DNA of 7,682 nt from Bacteroidota bacterium (lineage in GTDB: Bacteria; Bacteroidota; Bacteroidia; Chitinophagales; Chitinophagaceae): positions 1-7,682 of the forward strand of contig JAEVYV010000107.1 in assembly GCA_023392575.1 (NCBI GenBank), read 5' to 3'. The position numbers and the translations under genes were made by a program. The notes under the pieces were generated by a model. It saw only the letters and a list, made by a program, of their open reading frames with translations, ran no database searches and was not told where the DNA came from. Positions 1 through 6,279 of the stretch are shown in pieces (the stretch's first letter is position 1; every line of letters starts with the position of its first letter).

Positions 1-1
1 G

Positions 2-565
2 GCCACCCTGCCCAGTCAAATTCAGTTAATGACGGCGGCGGAAGCCTGGTTTTTAAAAGCCGAGGCAGCGCTCCGCGGCTGGGCTGGAGCCGGTGATGCG
101 CAAACCGATTATGAAAATGGCGTGAAGGCTTCGTTTGCCCAATATAATTTGGATGCAACGGCTTACCTGCAAAACGCTACCAGCCAGCCGGCGCCTTATG
201 TTGATCCCGTGAACCCGGCAAACAATGTTCCGGCGGGCAGTCCTTACCTGAGTACCATTACCATTAAATGGGATCCCAGTGCCTCCTTTGATCGCAACCT
301 GGAACGGATCATTACACAAAAATGGCTGGCCATGTATCCGGACGGGCAGGAAGCCTGGAGCGAGTTCCGACGAACAGGATTTCCCAAACTGTTTCCGGTT
401 GTGGTCAATAAAAGCCAGGGCAAAATACCGGCAGGGCAGTTTGTCAAGCGCATCAATTTCCCGGCAAGTGAATATTCTACCAATCCCAAAGGAGTGGCGG
501 GGGCCGTGGCCAAGTTGGGCGGGCCCGATAACGGAGGCACCCGCCTTTGGTGGGATAAGCCCTGA
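2..565 (+). CDS. SusD/RagB-family outer-membrane lipoprotein, C-terminal part (5' end outside window)
   Basis: The reading frame is open from the first complete codon at position 2, so the gene begins upstream; 187 residues are visible, whereas SusD-family proteins are usually about 450-600 residues. SusD proteins are surface lipoproteins that cap a SusC TonB-dependent porin and bind glycans or other nutrients. Visible family signs are a helical TPR-like segment early on (AEAWFLKAEAALRG), the segment ITQKWLAMYPDGQEAWSEFRR that commonly precedes the C-terminal lobe, RINFPASEYSTN, and the terminal block GGTRLWWDKP. The LWWD ending and the RxxFPxxEYxxN pattern fit the SusD-like_2 type of the family best. 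A SusC partner is expected just upstream but cannot be seen. The FG-GAP lipoprotein gene follows 81 bases downstream on the same strand, past a hairpin. The ligand cannot be predicted from this fragment. Confidence 0.9.
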   Translation, partial: ATLPSQIQLMTAAEAWFLKAEAALRGWAGAGDAQTDYENGVKASFAQYNLDATAYLQNATSQPAPYVDPVNPANNVPAGSPYLSTITIKWDPSASFDRNLERIITQKWLAMYPDGQEAWSEFRRTGFPKLFPVVVNKSQGKIPAGQFVKRINFPASEYSTNPKGVAGAVAKLGGPDNGGTRLWWDKP

Positions 566-594
566 TGGATTTTTGGTTTCTCACAGGCATACAA

Positions 595-621
595 AGGCTG
601 TTCAACTGAACAGCCTCTTTC
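595..621 (+). terminator. Hairpin after the SusD-like gene; probable terminator or attenuator
   Basis: The arms AGGCTGTTC (595-603) and GAACAGCCT (608-616) are perfectly complementary over 9 bp with a 4-base loop AACT, followed by CTTTCTATT, a T-rich but interrupted tail. The hairpin starts 30 bases after the stop codon at 565 and ends 30 bases before the next start at 647. It probably ends or attenuates transcription between the SusD-like gene and the FG-GAP gene. The weak T tract leaves room for read-through. Confidence 0.6.
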
Positions 622-646
622 TATTACCACTGAAATGGACGTATTG

Positions 647-3600
647 ATGAAAACCTTCTTTTTATTTTTAAGTTTAACAATAGTCCTGTCGTGCAAGCAT
701 CAGCCGGAAAAACTTTTTACGGAGCTGAGCGAAAGTGAAACCGGCATTAATTTCCGCAACCTGCTTAAAGAAGACAATCCTGCCTTCAATATTGCCCTGT
801 ATCCTTATTTCTATAATGGCAGCGGCGTGGCCATTGGTGATATTAACAACGATGGCCTGCCGGATATTTGCTTTACCGGCAACATGGTAAAAAACCGTTT
901 GTTCCTGAACAAAGGAAATTTTCATTTTGAAGACATCACGGAGAAATCAGGCATTGCCACCAGGGAAGGCTGGTGCACCGGAGTTACTATGGTAGATATC
1001 AACGGTGATGGAAAGCTGGATATCTATATCTGTCGTTCCGGCTTAAAAAATGTGGAGTACCGAAGAAATCTCTTATTTATCAATAACGGAGATCTCACCT
1101 TCACGGAGAAGGCTGCAGACTATGGACTGGATGATCCGGGCTATTCCACGCAAGCTTCTTTTTTTGATTATGATAAAGATGGTGACCTGGATATGTTTTT
1201 GATCAACCAGTCGGAGCCCCGCTATTCCATGGGAAAGATCGAGTTTGTTCAACTGCGCAATCAGCAGGGAAATCCCGCCCTGGCCAACAAATTATTTAGA
1301 AACGATAATGGGCATTTTACCGATGTCACCAAAGAGGCGGGCATCAGTTCCAATGTACTCACTTTTAGTTTGGGCATCAGCACCGCCGATATTAACGGTG
1401 ATGGGTGGCCGGACATTTACGTAGCCAATGATTTTAAAGAACCCGATTATTTATACATCAATAACCGGGATGGTACATTTACCGACAGCCTGGCATCTAA
1501 AATAGACCATACTTCTTTGTATTCGATGGGGGTTGATGTCAATGATTATAACAACGATCTGCTGCCCGACATTGTAGAACTGGACATGCTTCCCGAAGGA
1601 AACCATGCGCAAAAAATGCATATGGGGGCCGATAATTTTGACCAGTACAATATGCTTTTCAGAAACGGGATGTTTTACCAGTACATGAAAAACTCGCTTC
1701 AACGAAATAATGGCGACGGCACCTTCAGTGAAGTGGGGCAATTGGCAGGCATATCCAACACCGACTGGAGCTGGGCGCCGCTTTTTGCCGATCTGGATAA
1801 TGACGGGCTGAAAGATCTTTTTGTCACCAATGGATACAAGCGGGATAACACCGACATTCAGTTCATAAAATATTCCTACGATCAATCCTTGCGCATGCAA
1901 CAGGGCGGCCCTGCCGCAAGTGTGGAAGAATATATTTCTCATATGCCCGGCATCCAGGTGTCGAACTATGCCTTTCAAAACGAAGGCAACCACTTTGTAA
2001 ATAAAGCCGAAGAGTGGGGGCTGAATAAAATTTCCATCTCCAACGGCGCGGCGTATGCCGATCTGGATAATGACGGGGACTTAGATCTGGTCATCAACCG
2101 GATTGATGATTATGCCGGCATTTACCGCAACAACAGTGAAAAACTTTCCACTAATAATTATCTAAGGATACAGTTAAGAGGTAGTGCCAGGAACCCTAGT
2201 GGCATCGGAGCCAAAGTCTTTGCATATGCAGGAACCCAAAAATGGATGCAGGAGCAACTGCCGGTGCGGGGGTTTCAATCATCGGTGGATCAGGTGCTTC
2301 ATTTTGGATTGGGTATCACTTCACAACTGGATTCATTAGCGATTGAGTGGCCCGAAGGAAAACGGCAGGTACTGACAAGAGTAAAAGCCAACCAATTGGT
2401 GGAGGTGAAGTTGCAAGAAGCCGGCAGTCCTGTTGTAGATCCTACCTATTCATCATACACAACACCAATGAATGCGCTGCTGGATTTTACCCACATTGAA
2501 AATGAGTTTAATGATTTTACCGTGCAGTCCCTGCTGCCGCATTATTATTCCCGCTCCGGTCCTTGTATGGCTAAAGCCGACGTGGATGGTGATGGAAGGG
2601 AAGATGTATTTATTGGCGGGGCCAAAGGACAGGCCGCTGCTTTATTTATAAATGATGGGAAAACCTTCAGCAAAAAAATAATTCCTGCCTTTGAAAAAGA
2701 TGCCGGCTATGAAGATGTGGCTGCCCTTTTTTTTGATGCTGATGGGGATGGCGATAACGATCTGTTCGTGGGCAGTGGGGGCTATGAATTTGCACCCGAT
2801 GACAGCCTGCTGGTCTCCTGCCTTTACCTCAATGACGGAAAAGGAAATTTTACCAGAAGCCCCAATGCCTTGCCCCATCTGCCGTTAAGCACTTCCTGTG
2901 TAAAAGCCGCCGATATTGACGGCGACGGCGATTTGGATTTGTTTGTAGGAGGCAGGGTGGTGCCCGGCCGGTTTCCGCTTTCGCCCGGAAGTTTGATTTT
3001 AATAAACGATGGCAAGGGAAAGTTTACCAATGCTACGGCCACCATTTGCCCGTCGTTAGAAAACAGCGGAATGATCACCGATGCGGTTTGGGTGGATCTG
3101 AACCACGACAAAAAACCAGATTTAATAACGGTTGGGGAGTGGACGCCTATAAAAGTCTATTTAAACCAAAATGGAAAACTGGAAGATGCTTCCCAGCAAT
3201 ACATAAAGTTTGCATCCAACGGCTGGTGGAATACAATAATTGCCGATGATTTTGATGACGATGGTGATGTGGATTTGGTGATTGGCAACCAGGGACTGAA
3301 CAACCAGTTTCAGGTTACAGAAAAACAACCCATCGAATTATGTTATAAAGATTTTGACAATAACGGATCCATTGATCCTGTTTTGTGTTACTATATTAAT
3401 GGCAAATCCTATCCGGCTTATTCACGTGATGATGTGGTAGAACAGTTACCTTACCTGAAAAAGAAATACCTGGAGTACACCAATTACGCCGATGCGGATT
3501 TGAACGACATGTTTTCGCCGGCAGAACAACAGGGCATGCAAAAGCTAAGTGCCCAGATAATGGAAACGGTTTATTTGCAAAATGACGGTAAAGCCGGCTT

Positions 3601-3913
3601 TACCCTAAAGCCTTTACCGGTTGAGGCCCAATATGCACCGGTATATGCCATCCTCTCTGCCGATATCAACAAGGACGGAAACAAGGACCTGGTGTTAGCG
3701 GGGAACAACACCTTTACCCGGATTAAATTCAGCCGATATGATGCCAACCATGGTATGCTGTTTTTGGGAAATGGCAAGGGTAGTTTTAGTTATGTGCCGC
3801 AATACCAATCGAGGTTTACTATTAGAGGAGATGTGCGGTCTGCAATCAAGCTCAATGACCTTTTATTGTTTGGGCTGAACAATGACAAAGTCAAGGTTTA
3901 TCGCATGGAATGA
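647..3913 (+). CDS. FG-GAP/VCBS-repeat lipoprotein with central ASPIC/UnbV domain
   Basis: This encodes 1088 residues from ATG 647. That start was preferred to the in-frame ATG at 635 because it gives a clean lipoprotein signal: MKTFFLFLSLTIVLSC, with lipobox IVLSC and lipidated Cys16. Fourteen calcium-loop motifs of the DxDxDGxxD type are visible. Seven lie near residues 65, 117, 174, 248, 297, 382 and 472 (for example DINGDGKLD, DLDNDGDLD). Seven more lie near 645, 697, 756, 817, 868, 902 and 1006 (for example DVDGDGRED, DFDDDGDVD). Between the sets, about residues 503-588, is an ASPIC/UnbV domain (PSGIGAKVFAYAG, RGFQSSVDQVLHFGLG, LAIEWPEGK). FG-GAP repeats fold as integrin-like beta-propeller blades, so two propellers are inferred. 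The region around residues 910-1040 carries motifs I associate with large Bacteroidota proteins of this class (YPAYSRDDVVEQLPYLKKK, AQYAPVYAILSADINKDG). The likely site is the outer membrane or cell surface. Position after a SusD gene suggests a role in ligand binding or uptake; no catalytic residues are recognised. Confidence 0.9.
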   Translation: MKTFFLFLSLTIVLSCKHQPEKLFTELSESETGINFRNLLKEDNPAFNIALYPYFYNGSGVAIGDINNDGLPDICFTGNMVKNRLFLNKGNFHFEDITEKSGIATREGWCTGVTMVDINGDGKLDIYICRSGLKNVEYRRNLLFINNGDLTFTEKAADYGLDDPGYSTQASFFDYDKDGDLDMFLINQSEPRYSMGKIEFVQLRNQQGNPALANKLFRNDNGHFTDVTKEAGISSNVLTFSLGISTADINGDGWPDIYVANDFKEPDYLYINNRDGTFTDSLASKIDHTSLYSMGVDVNDYNNDLLPDIVELDMLPEGNHAQKMHMGADNFDQYNMLFRNGMFYQYMKNSLQRNNGDGTFSEVGQLAGISNTDWSWAPLFADLDNDGLKDLFVTNGYKRDNTDIQFIKYSYDQSLRMQQGGPAASVEEYISHMPGIQVSNYAFQNEGNHFVNKAEEWGLNKISISNGAAYADLDNDGDLDLVINRIDDYAGIYRNNSEKLSTNNYLRIQLRGSARNPSGIGAKVFAYAGTQKWMQEQLPVRGFQSSVDQVLHFGLGITSQLDSLAIEWPEGKRQVLTRVKANQLVEVKLQEAGSPVVDPTYSSYTTPMNALLDFTHIENEFNDFTVQSLLPHYYSRSGPCMAKADVDGDGREDVFIGGAKGQAAALFINDGKTFSKKIIPAFEKDAGYEDVAALFFDADGDGDNDLFVGSGGYEFAPDDSLLVSCLYLNDGKGNFTRSPNALPHLPLSTSCVKAADIDGDGDLDLFVGGRVVPGRFPLSPGSLILINDGKGKFTNATATICPSLENSGMITDAVWVDLNHDKKPDLITVGEWTPIKVYLNQNGKLEDASQQYIKFASNGWWNTIIADDFDDDGDVDLVIGNQGLNNQFQVTEKQPIELCYKDFDNNGSIDPVLCYYINGKSYPAYSRDDVVEQLPYLKKKYLEYTNYADADLNDMFSPAEQQGMQKLSAQIMETVYLQNDGKAGFTLKPLPVEAQYAPVYAILSADINKDGNKDLVLAGNNTFTRIKFSRYDANHGMLFLGNGKGSFSYVPQYQSRFTIRGDVRSAIKLNDLLLFGLNNDKVKVYRME

Positions 3914-4080
3914 AAGAAAGAGAAAAGAAACCAGTTGCCTGTAATCCCGCCTTTTGTATAGTGCAGAAATATGTTGACAGATGGTAGTGTTTAGTTCCTT
4001 ATGTGAATAGGAGTTTAATAATGCTATTAAAGGAATTCTATCCTCCAGGCGCCTGAAACAAAGTGCTTACTGCCTTCGGT
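3914..4080. other. Intergenic region between convergent genes; no gene seen
   Basis: This lies between the stop of the FG-GAP gene and the terminator of the minus-strand barrel gene. No plausible ORF is present. It holds an AT-rich inverted repeat, TTTAATA (4014-4020) and TATTAAA (4025-4031) around loop ATGC, and a 10-base palindrome CAGGCGCCTG at 4046-4055. Neither is followed by a T tract on the plus strand, so I cannot assign a terminator to the FG-GAP gene with confidence; the AT-rich repeat is the best candidate. Confidence 0.4.
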
Positions 4081-4111
4081 AAATAAAAAGGCAAGTTCTT
4101 TATCACCTTTT
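4081..4111 (-). terminator. Rho-independent terminator of the minus-strand barrel gene
   Basis: Read on the minus strand, AAAAGGTGA (4111-4103) pairs with TTGCCTTTT (4094-4086) over 9 bp including two G-U pairs. The loop is 8 bases (TAAAGAAC), and the T-rich tail runs on through TATTT (4085-4081). It begins 18 bases past the stop codon (4130-4132), the usual place and shape for an intrinsic terminator. Confidence 0.6.
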
Positions 4112-4129
4112 ACTTATTGTTGGTGTTTT

Positions 4130-4996
4130 CTAAATCCTCTTGTAACTGCCGCATTTTCTTTTATATTGCTCACTGCACCTGTGATAACTTTTTGGGCTTT
4201 TCATTGTGTTTTTCTTTGCAAATGAAATGGGGATACCAACAGAAGCATTCCAGCCGGAGACCGTCGAGCCGAGAGTAGTGGTTACTGTCTTGGCGGAGGA
4301 TTGTGTGGTGAACGTCGTTTCATTGTTTCCGAGCCCCTTAAAATAATTAATGCTCAGAGAAAGGAATCTTTTGCGGTTCCTGGAAAATTCAAAACCAAGT
4401 CCTGTTATCAGTTCCGTTTTTGTATTGCCTGCACGGTAGGTATAGCTGGTTTGCGTTCCTGAATTTTTGGTCTCTAAATCTGCTTTATTAGAAGGAACAT
4501 AGCCAAGACCTGCAGACGGTTGCAGCCGAACCGACCAAGTGGCTTTTTGTTTTGAATTTTGCGCTTCACCTGGCTTTCTTTCGCCACAACTGCTTCTAAT
4601 TGCGGGCATGTGTTCGGAGCCGGATCTCGCAGATGTTTTCTTGCTTAACAGGAGCGGCTTGGTGCTATACTGTAAACCTGCCTGTAATTGTACTTGCAGG
4701 TCGCCAACAGCCGCCTCATAGGCGGTCATCCCTTTTTCGGGATCAGTAAAATTATAGTTCACCGAAGGCCGGTGGGTAAATAAACCAACAAATGGTCCAA
4801 GACCTCCTTTAAAGGCATAGTCCGCCCGAAGGCCAAACTGCGCCAGGGATTGGCATGCCGGCTTAAACGAGGGAAGATTGTTGTAACTAATTTTTGTTGC
4901 AGGAATTTCAATGCCTGTTTGCGGACGAAGAGTGAATTGGGCATGCGCTGCATATCCATACACAGCGATTACAAAGAGTAAAGCTGTCTTTCTCAT
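4130..4996 (-). CDS. Secreted outer-membrane beta-barrel-like protein, possibly frameshifted at its C-terminus
   Basis: This encodes 288 residues. The start at 4996-4994 gives a classic signal peptide, MRKTALLFVIAVYGYAAHA, with likely cleavage after AHA before QFTLRP. The mature part has alternating hydrophobic/polar strands and Gly-aromatic turns typical of porin-like small barrels: FGLRADYAFKGGLGPFVGLF, LQVQLQAGLQYS, VRLQPSAGLGYVP, ELITGLGFEFS, FLSLSINYFKGLG and WNASVGIPISFA. Residues about 117-150 form a basic, polar insert (SKKTSARSGSE, GERKPGEAQNSKQK), probably a loop. Barrels of this kind usually end within a few residues of the last strand. Here about 23 more residues follow, rich in Cys, Tyr, Arg and Lys, with the character of out-of-frame sequence (see findings). 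No Shine-Dalgarno-like sequence precedes the start, which is normal for this phylum. The exact family and role are not recognised. Confidence 0.75.
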   Translation of the reverse strand: MRKTALLFVIAVYGYAAHAQFTLRPQTGIEIPATKISYNNLPSFKPACQSLAQFGLRADYAFKGGLGPFVGLFTHRPSVNYNFTDPEKGMTAYEAAVGDLQVQLQAGLQYSTKPLLLSKKTSARSGSEHMPAIRSSCGERKPGEAQNSKQKATWSVRLQPSAGLGYVPSNKADLETKNSGTQTSYTYRAGNTKTELITGLGFEFSRNRKRFLSLSINYFKGLGNNETTFTTQSSAKTVTTTLGSTVSGWNASVGIPISFAKKNTMKSPKSYHRCSEQYKRKCGSYKRI

Positions 4997-5480
4997 AACC
5001 CGGGTTTTTAGGTCTATAAAAGTTAGTTCATTTCAGGTACTCCAGGAAGCGAGATTTATAAGCGGTAAGATGGCAAGAAAGACCGTTTTACTTTGTGTTG
5101 TTGTGTTTGTTAAACGAAGCGAACTCAAAAGGAAACGCATACATATTTGCCGCTTCAAAATGTTGATCTCAACTCAGGAATGCGCAGCCAAATGTAATAG
5201 TGTGAATGCAGAGCGTGCAGGTAGCTTCTTTATTATCAGTTTTGATAAAAGCCAAGGAACGCGGCAGGGCCTCGTAGCGGTTACGGTAAAAACAGTCCTT
5301 GCCCAACGTTGCTCCGAATATTTTATTTTTTTTGAACGCAATCCCAATACCCCATCATTTTCAAATTGATGGATTTCATTGCTGATTCACTATTTACCAT
5401 TGCCGATACGATTGCATCAGCTGGAAACCCATTTTGTATAAGAGCTCCTGATTGTTTAAGCCTTGTCTTTTTTTGATGTG

Positions 5481-5512
5481 CCGGAAACGGCGGTGCGAAA
5501 GCAGTTTCCCGG
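5481..5512 (+). other. Hairpin with bulges and GAAA tetraloop
   Basis: CCGGAAAC (5481-5488) pairs with GTTTCC-C-GG (5504-5512), eight base pairs with one bulged C at 5510. Inside it, after a five-base GGCGG bulge on the 5' side, TGC-GAAA-GCA (5494-5503) forms a three-pair helix capped by a GNRA-type loop. This looks like folded RNA rather than a terminator, since no T tract follows. It ends 117 bases before the start of the downstream barrel gene, so it could belong to a long leader or a small RNA. No known riboswitch family is recognised. Confidence 0.4.
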
Positions 5513-5591
5513 GTGCAGGCCTTCTTCTACGTACTACTACTGATCTTTTTAATTCCGTAGTTGTACAAATAATTCCACAGAGGCCCACAGG

Positions 5592-5599
5592 TAGTTTTG
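5592..5599 (+). promoter_or_regulatory. Possible Bacteroidota -7 promoter element
   Basis: TAGTTTTG exactly matches the TAnnTTTG -7 consensus described for Bacteroidota vegetative promoters. It would place the transcript start around 5604-5607 and give a leader of about 25 bases for the gene starting at 5630. No TTTG or TTG element is found at the expected -33 spacing; the nearest TTG (5561-5563) is too far. The call rests on one short motif. Confidence 0.35.
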
Positions 5600-5629
5600 C
5601 GTCCTGTTCAATCAGGTATTAATAATCAA

Positions 5630-6199
5630 ATGAAAATGAAAAGGAAAATTGGATTCACTGCAGGTTTGCTGTTCTCCCTGTTGCTTCAAAACAGTTTGTT
5701 TGCCCAAAGCGCTCCAGGCGAGGGCTTTGCCGATGTAAAAGGCGTTAATCTTTTAAATGCCGGGGTGGGCCTGGGCAGCTATGGTCTGTACGGTACGGGC
5801 GGACTTCCGTTAACGGCGTCTTTTGAACATGGATTTACAAAGAACATCAGTGCTGGGGTGAACCTGGGTTTTATTCAGAAAAAATATGCAGACTACTGGA
5901 AGTATACCTACTTCATTTTTGGCGCCAGGGGATCGTATCATTTTAATGAAGTGTTGAAGATCAACAACCCCAAGCTGGATGTTTACGGAGGCCTGGGGCT
6001 TTTTTACAGACGTTATAGTTTCAACCACAAAGCTGTTGACGGCGACGAGCTGGATGTTGATTACAAGGCTTCGGGCGGCGATGTGGATTTTGCATTGCAT
6101 GCCGGCACCCGCTACATGTTCAGCGATAAGGTAGGTGCTTACGCAGAATTGGGTTATGGTATTTCGCCCTTGCAATTGGGCATCAGTTTCAAGCTTTAG
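5630..6199 (+). CDS. Small outer-membrane beta-barrel protein
   Basis: This encodes 189 residues from ATG 5630; ATG 5636 is also possible. An in-frame TTG at 5597 is unlikely because it would put a polar stretch in front of the signal peptide. The N-terminus, MKMKRKIGFTAGLLFSLLLQ followed by NSLFAQ, is a standard signal peptide with probable cleavage at FAQ-SAP. The mature protein is built of amphipathic strands and Gly/aromatic turns: NLLNAGVGLGSYGLYG, LTASFEHGFTKNISAGVNLG, YTYFIFGARGSYHF, LDVYGGLGLFYRRYSF, VDFALHAGTRYMF, and KVGAYAELGYGISPLQLGIS ending in FKL. Length and pattern fit an eight-stranded barrel of the OmpA/OmpW-like size class. An acidic segment (VDGDELDVDY, about residues 136-145) is probably a loop. 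A hairpin lies 25 bases past the stop and the ZU5-like lipoprotein gene follows. The transported or bound partner is unknown. Confidence 0.8.
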   Translation: MKMKRKIGFTAGLLFSLLLQNSLFAQSAPGEGFADVKGVNLLNAGVGLGSYGLYGTGGLPLTASFEHGFTKNISAGVNLGFIQKKYADYWKYTYFIFGARGSYHFNEVLKINNPKLDVYGGLGLFYRRYSFNHKAVDGDELDVDYKASGGDVDFALHAGTRYMFSDKVGAYAELGYGISPLQLGISFKL

Positions 6200-6224
6200 G
6201 TGGCAGTTTTTCTTATAAACAGTA

Positions 6225-6250
6225 AAGGGTAACCCATCGTGGTTACCCTT
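6225..6250 (+). terminator. Perfect 10-bp hairpin between the barrel gene and the ZU5 lipoprotein gene
   Basis: AAGGGTAACC (6225-6234) and GGTTACCCTT (6241-6250) are perfect inverted repeats around the loop CATCGT. It lies 25 bases past the stop of the barrel gene and ends 29 bases before the next start codon. The sequence after it (ACATGTTACTTC) lacks a T run, so it may be a weak terminator, an RNA-stabilising 3' end, or a regulatory leader for the lipoprotein gene. The symmetry would also suit a dimeric DNA-binding protein. Confidence 0.5.
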
Positions 6251-6279
6251 ACATGTTACTTCACTCTTACACTATTTTC

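Larger units (their letters stand above)
4997..5629. other. 633-base region without an assigned gene, between divergent barrel genes
   Basis: This divergent intergenic region must hold promoters for the minus-strand gene (start 4996) and the plus-strand gene (start 5630), but it is far longer than promoters need. From about 5070 to 5386 it is open in three overlapping frames. One is a plus-strand frame from ATG 5070 to stop 5369 (99 codons). The other two are minus-strand frames without ATG, 5354-5169 (61 codons) and 5386-5174 (70 codons). None shows a signal peptide or a domain I recognise. A run of eight T lies at 5326-5333, an 8-base palindrome CAACGTTG at 5304-5311, and a small hairpin (TTATCA, loop GTTT, TGATAA) at 5233-5248. 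The region could be a dispersed repeat, a decayed gene or a small RNA locus; no call is secure. Confidence 0.5.

Noticed and set aside
635..646. ATG 635 as start of the FG-GAP lipoprotein
   Set aside because: It adds an acidic MDVL extension before a complete lipoprotein signal peptide that begins at ATG 647.
279..647. Plus-strand open frame of 122 codons overlapping the SusD-like gene
   Set aside because: It lies in a different frame over a clearly coding SusD C-terminus and has no domain or signal sequence.
1451..1993. Minus-strand open frame of 180 codons inside the FG-GAP gene
   Set aside because: It is antisense to strong repeat-domain coding sequence; its composition reflects the repeated Asp/Gly codons of the real gene.
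4046..4055. Ten-base palindrome CAGGCGCCTG
   Set aside because: It has no loop or T tract and no second copy was noticed in the window; a chance palindrome is the simpler reading.
5189..5196. Minus-strand TACATTTG matching the TAnnTTTG promoter consensus
   Set aside because: No -33 element is found at the right spacing, it lies about 190 bases from the gene start at 4996, and such an 8-base pattern with two free positions is expected by chance.
5394..5588. Minus-strand open frame of 64 codons in the intergenic region
   Set aside because: It is Arg-rich, overlaps the hairpin at 5481-5512, and has no recognisable domain or neighbour support.
5597..5629. TTG start giving an 11-residue longer barrel protein
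   Set aside because: It would place polar residues before the signal peptide and overlap the candidate -7 element; ATG 5630 fits better.
6253..6279. ATG 6253 as start of the ZU5-like lipoprotein
   Set aside because: It adds nine residues ahead of a standard MKK signal peptide and begins only three bases after the hairpin.
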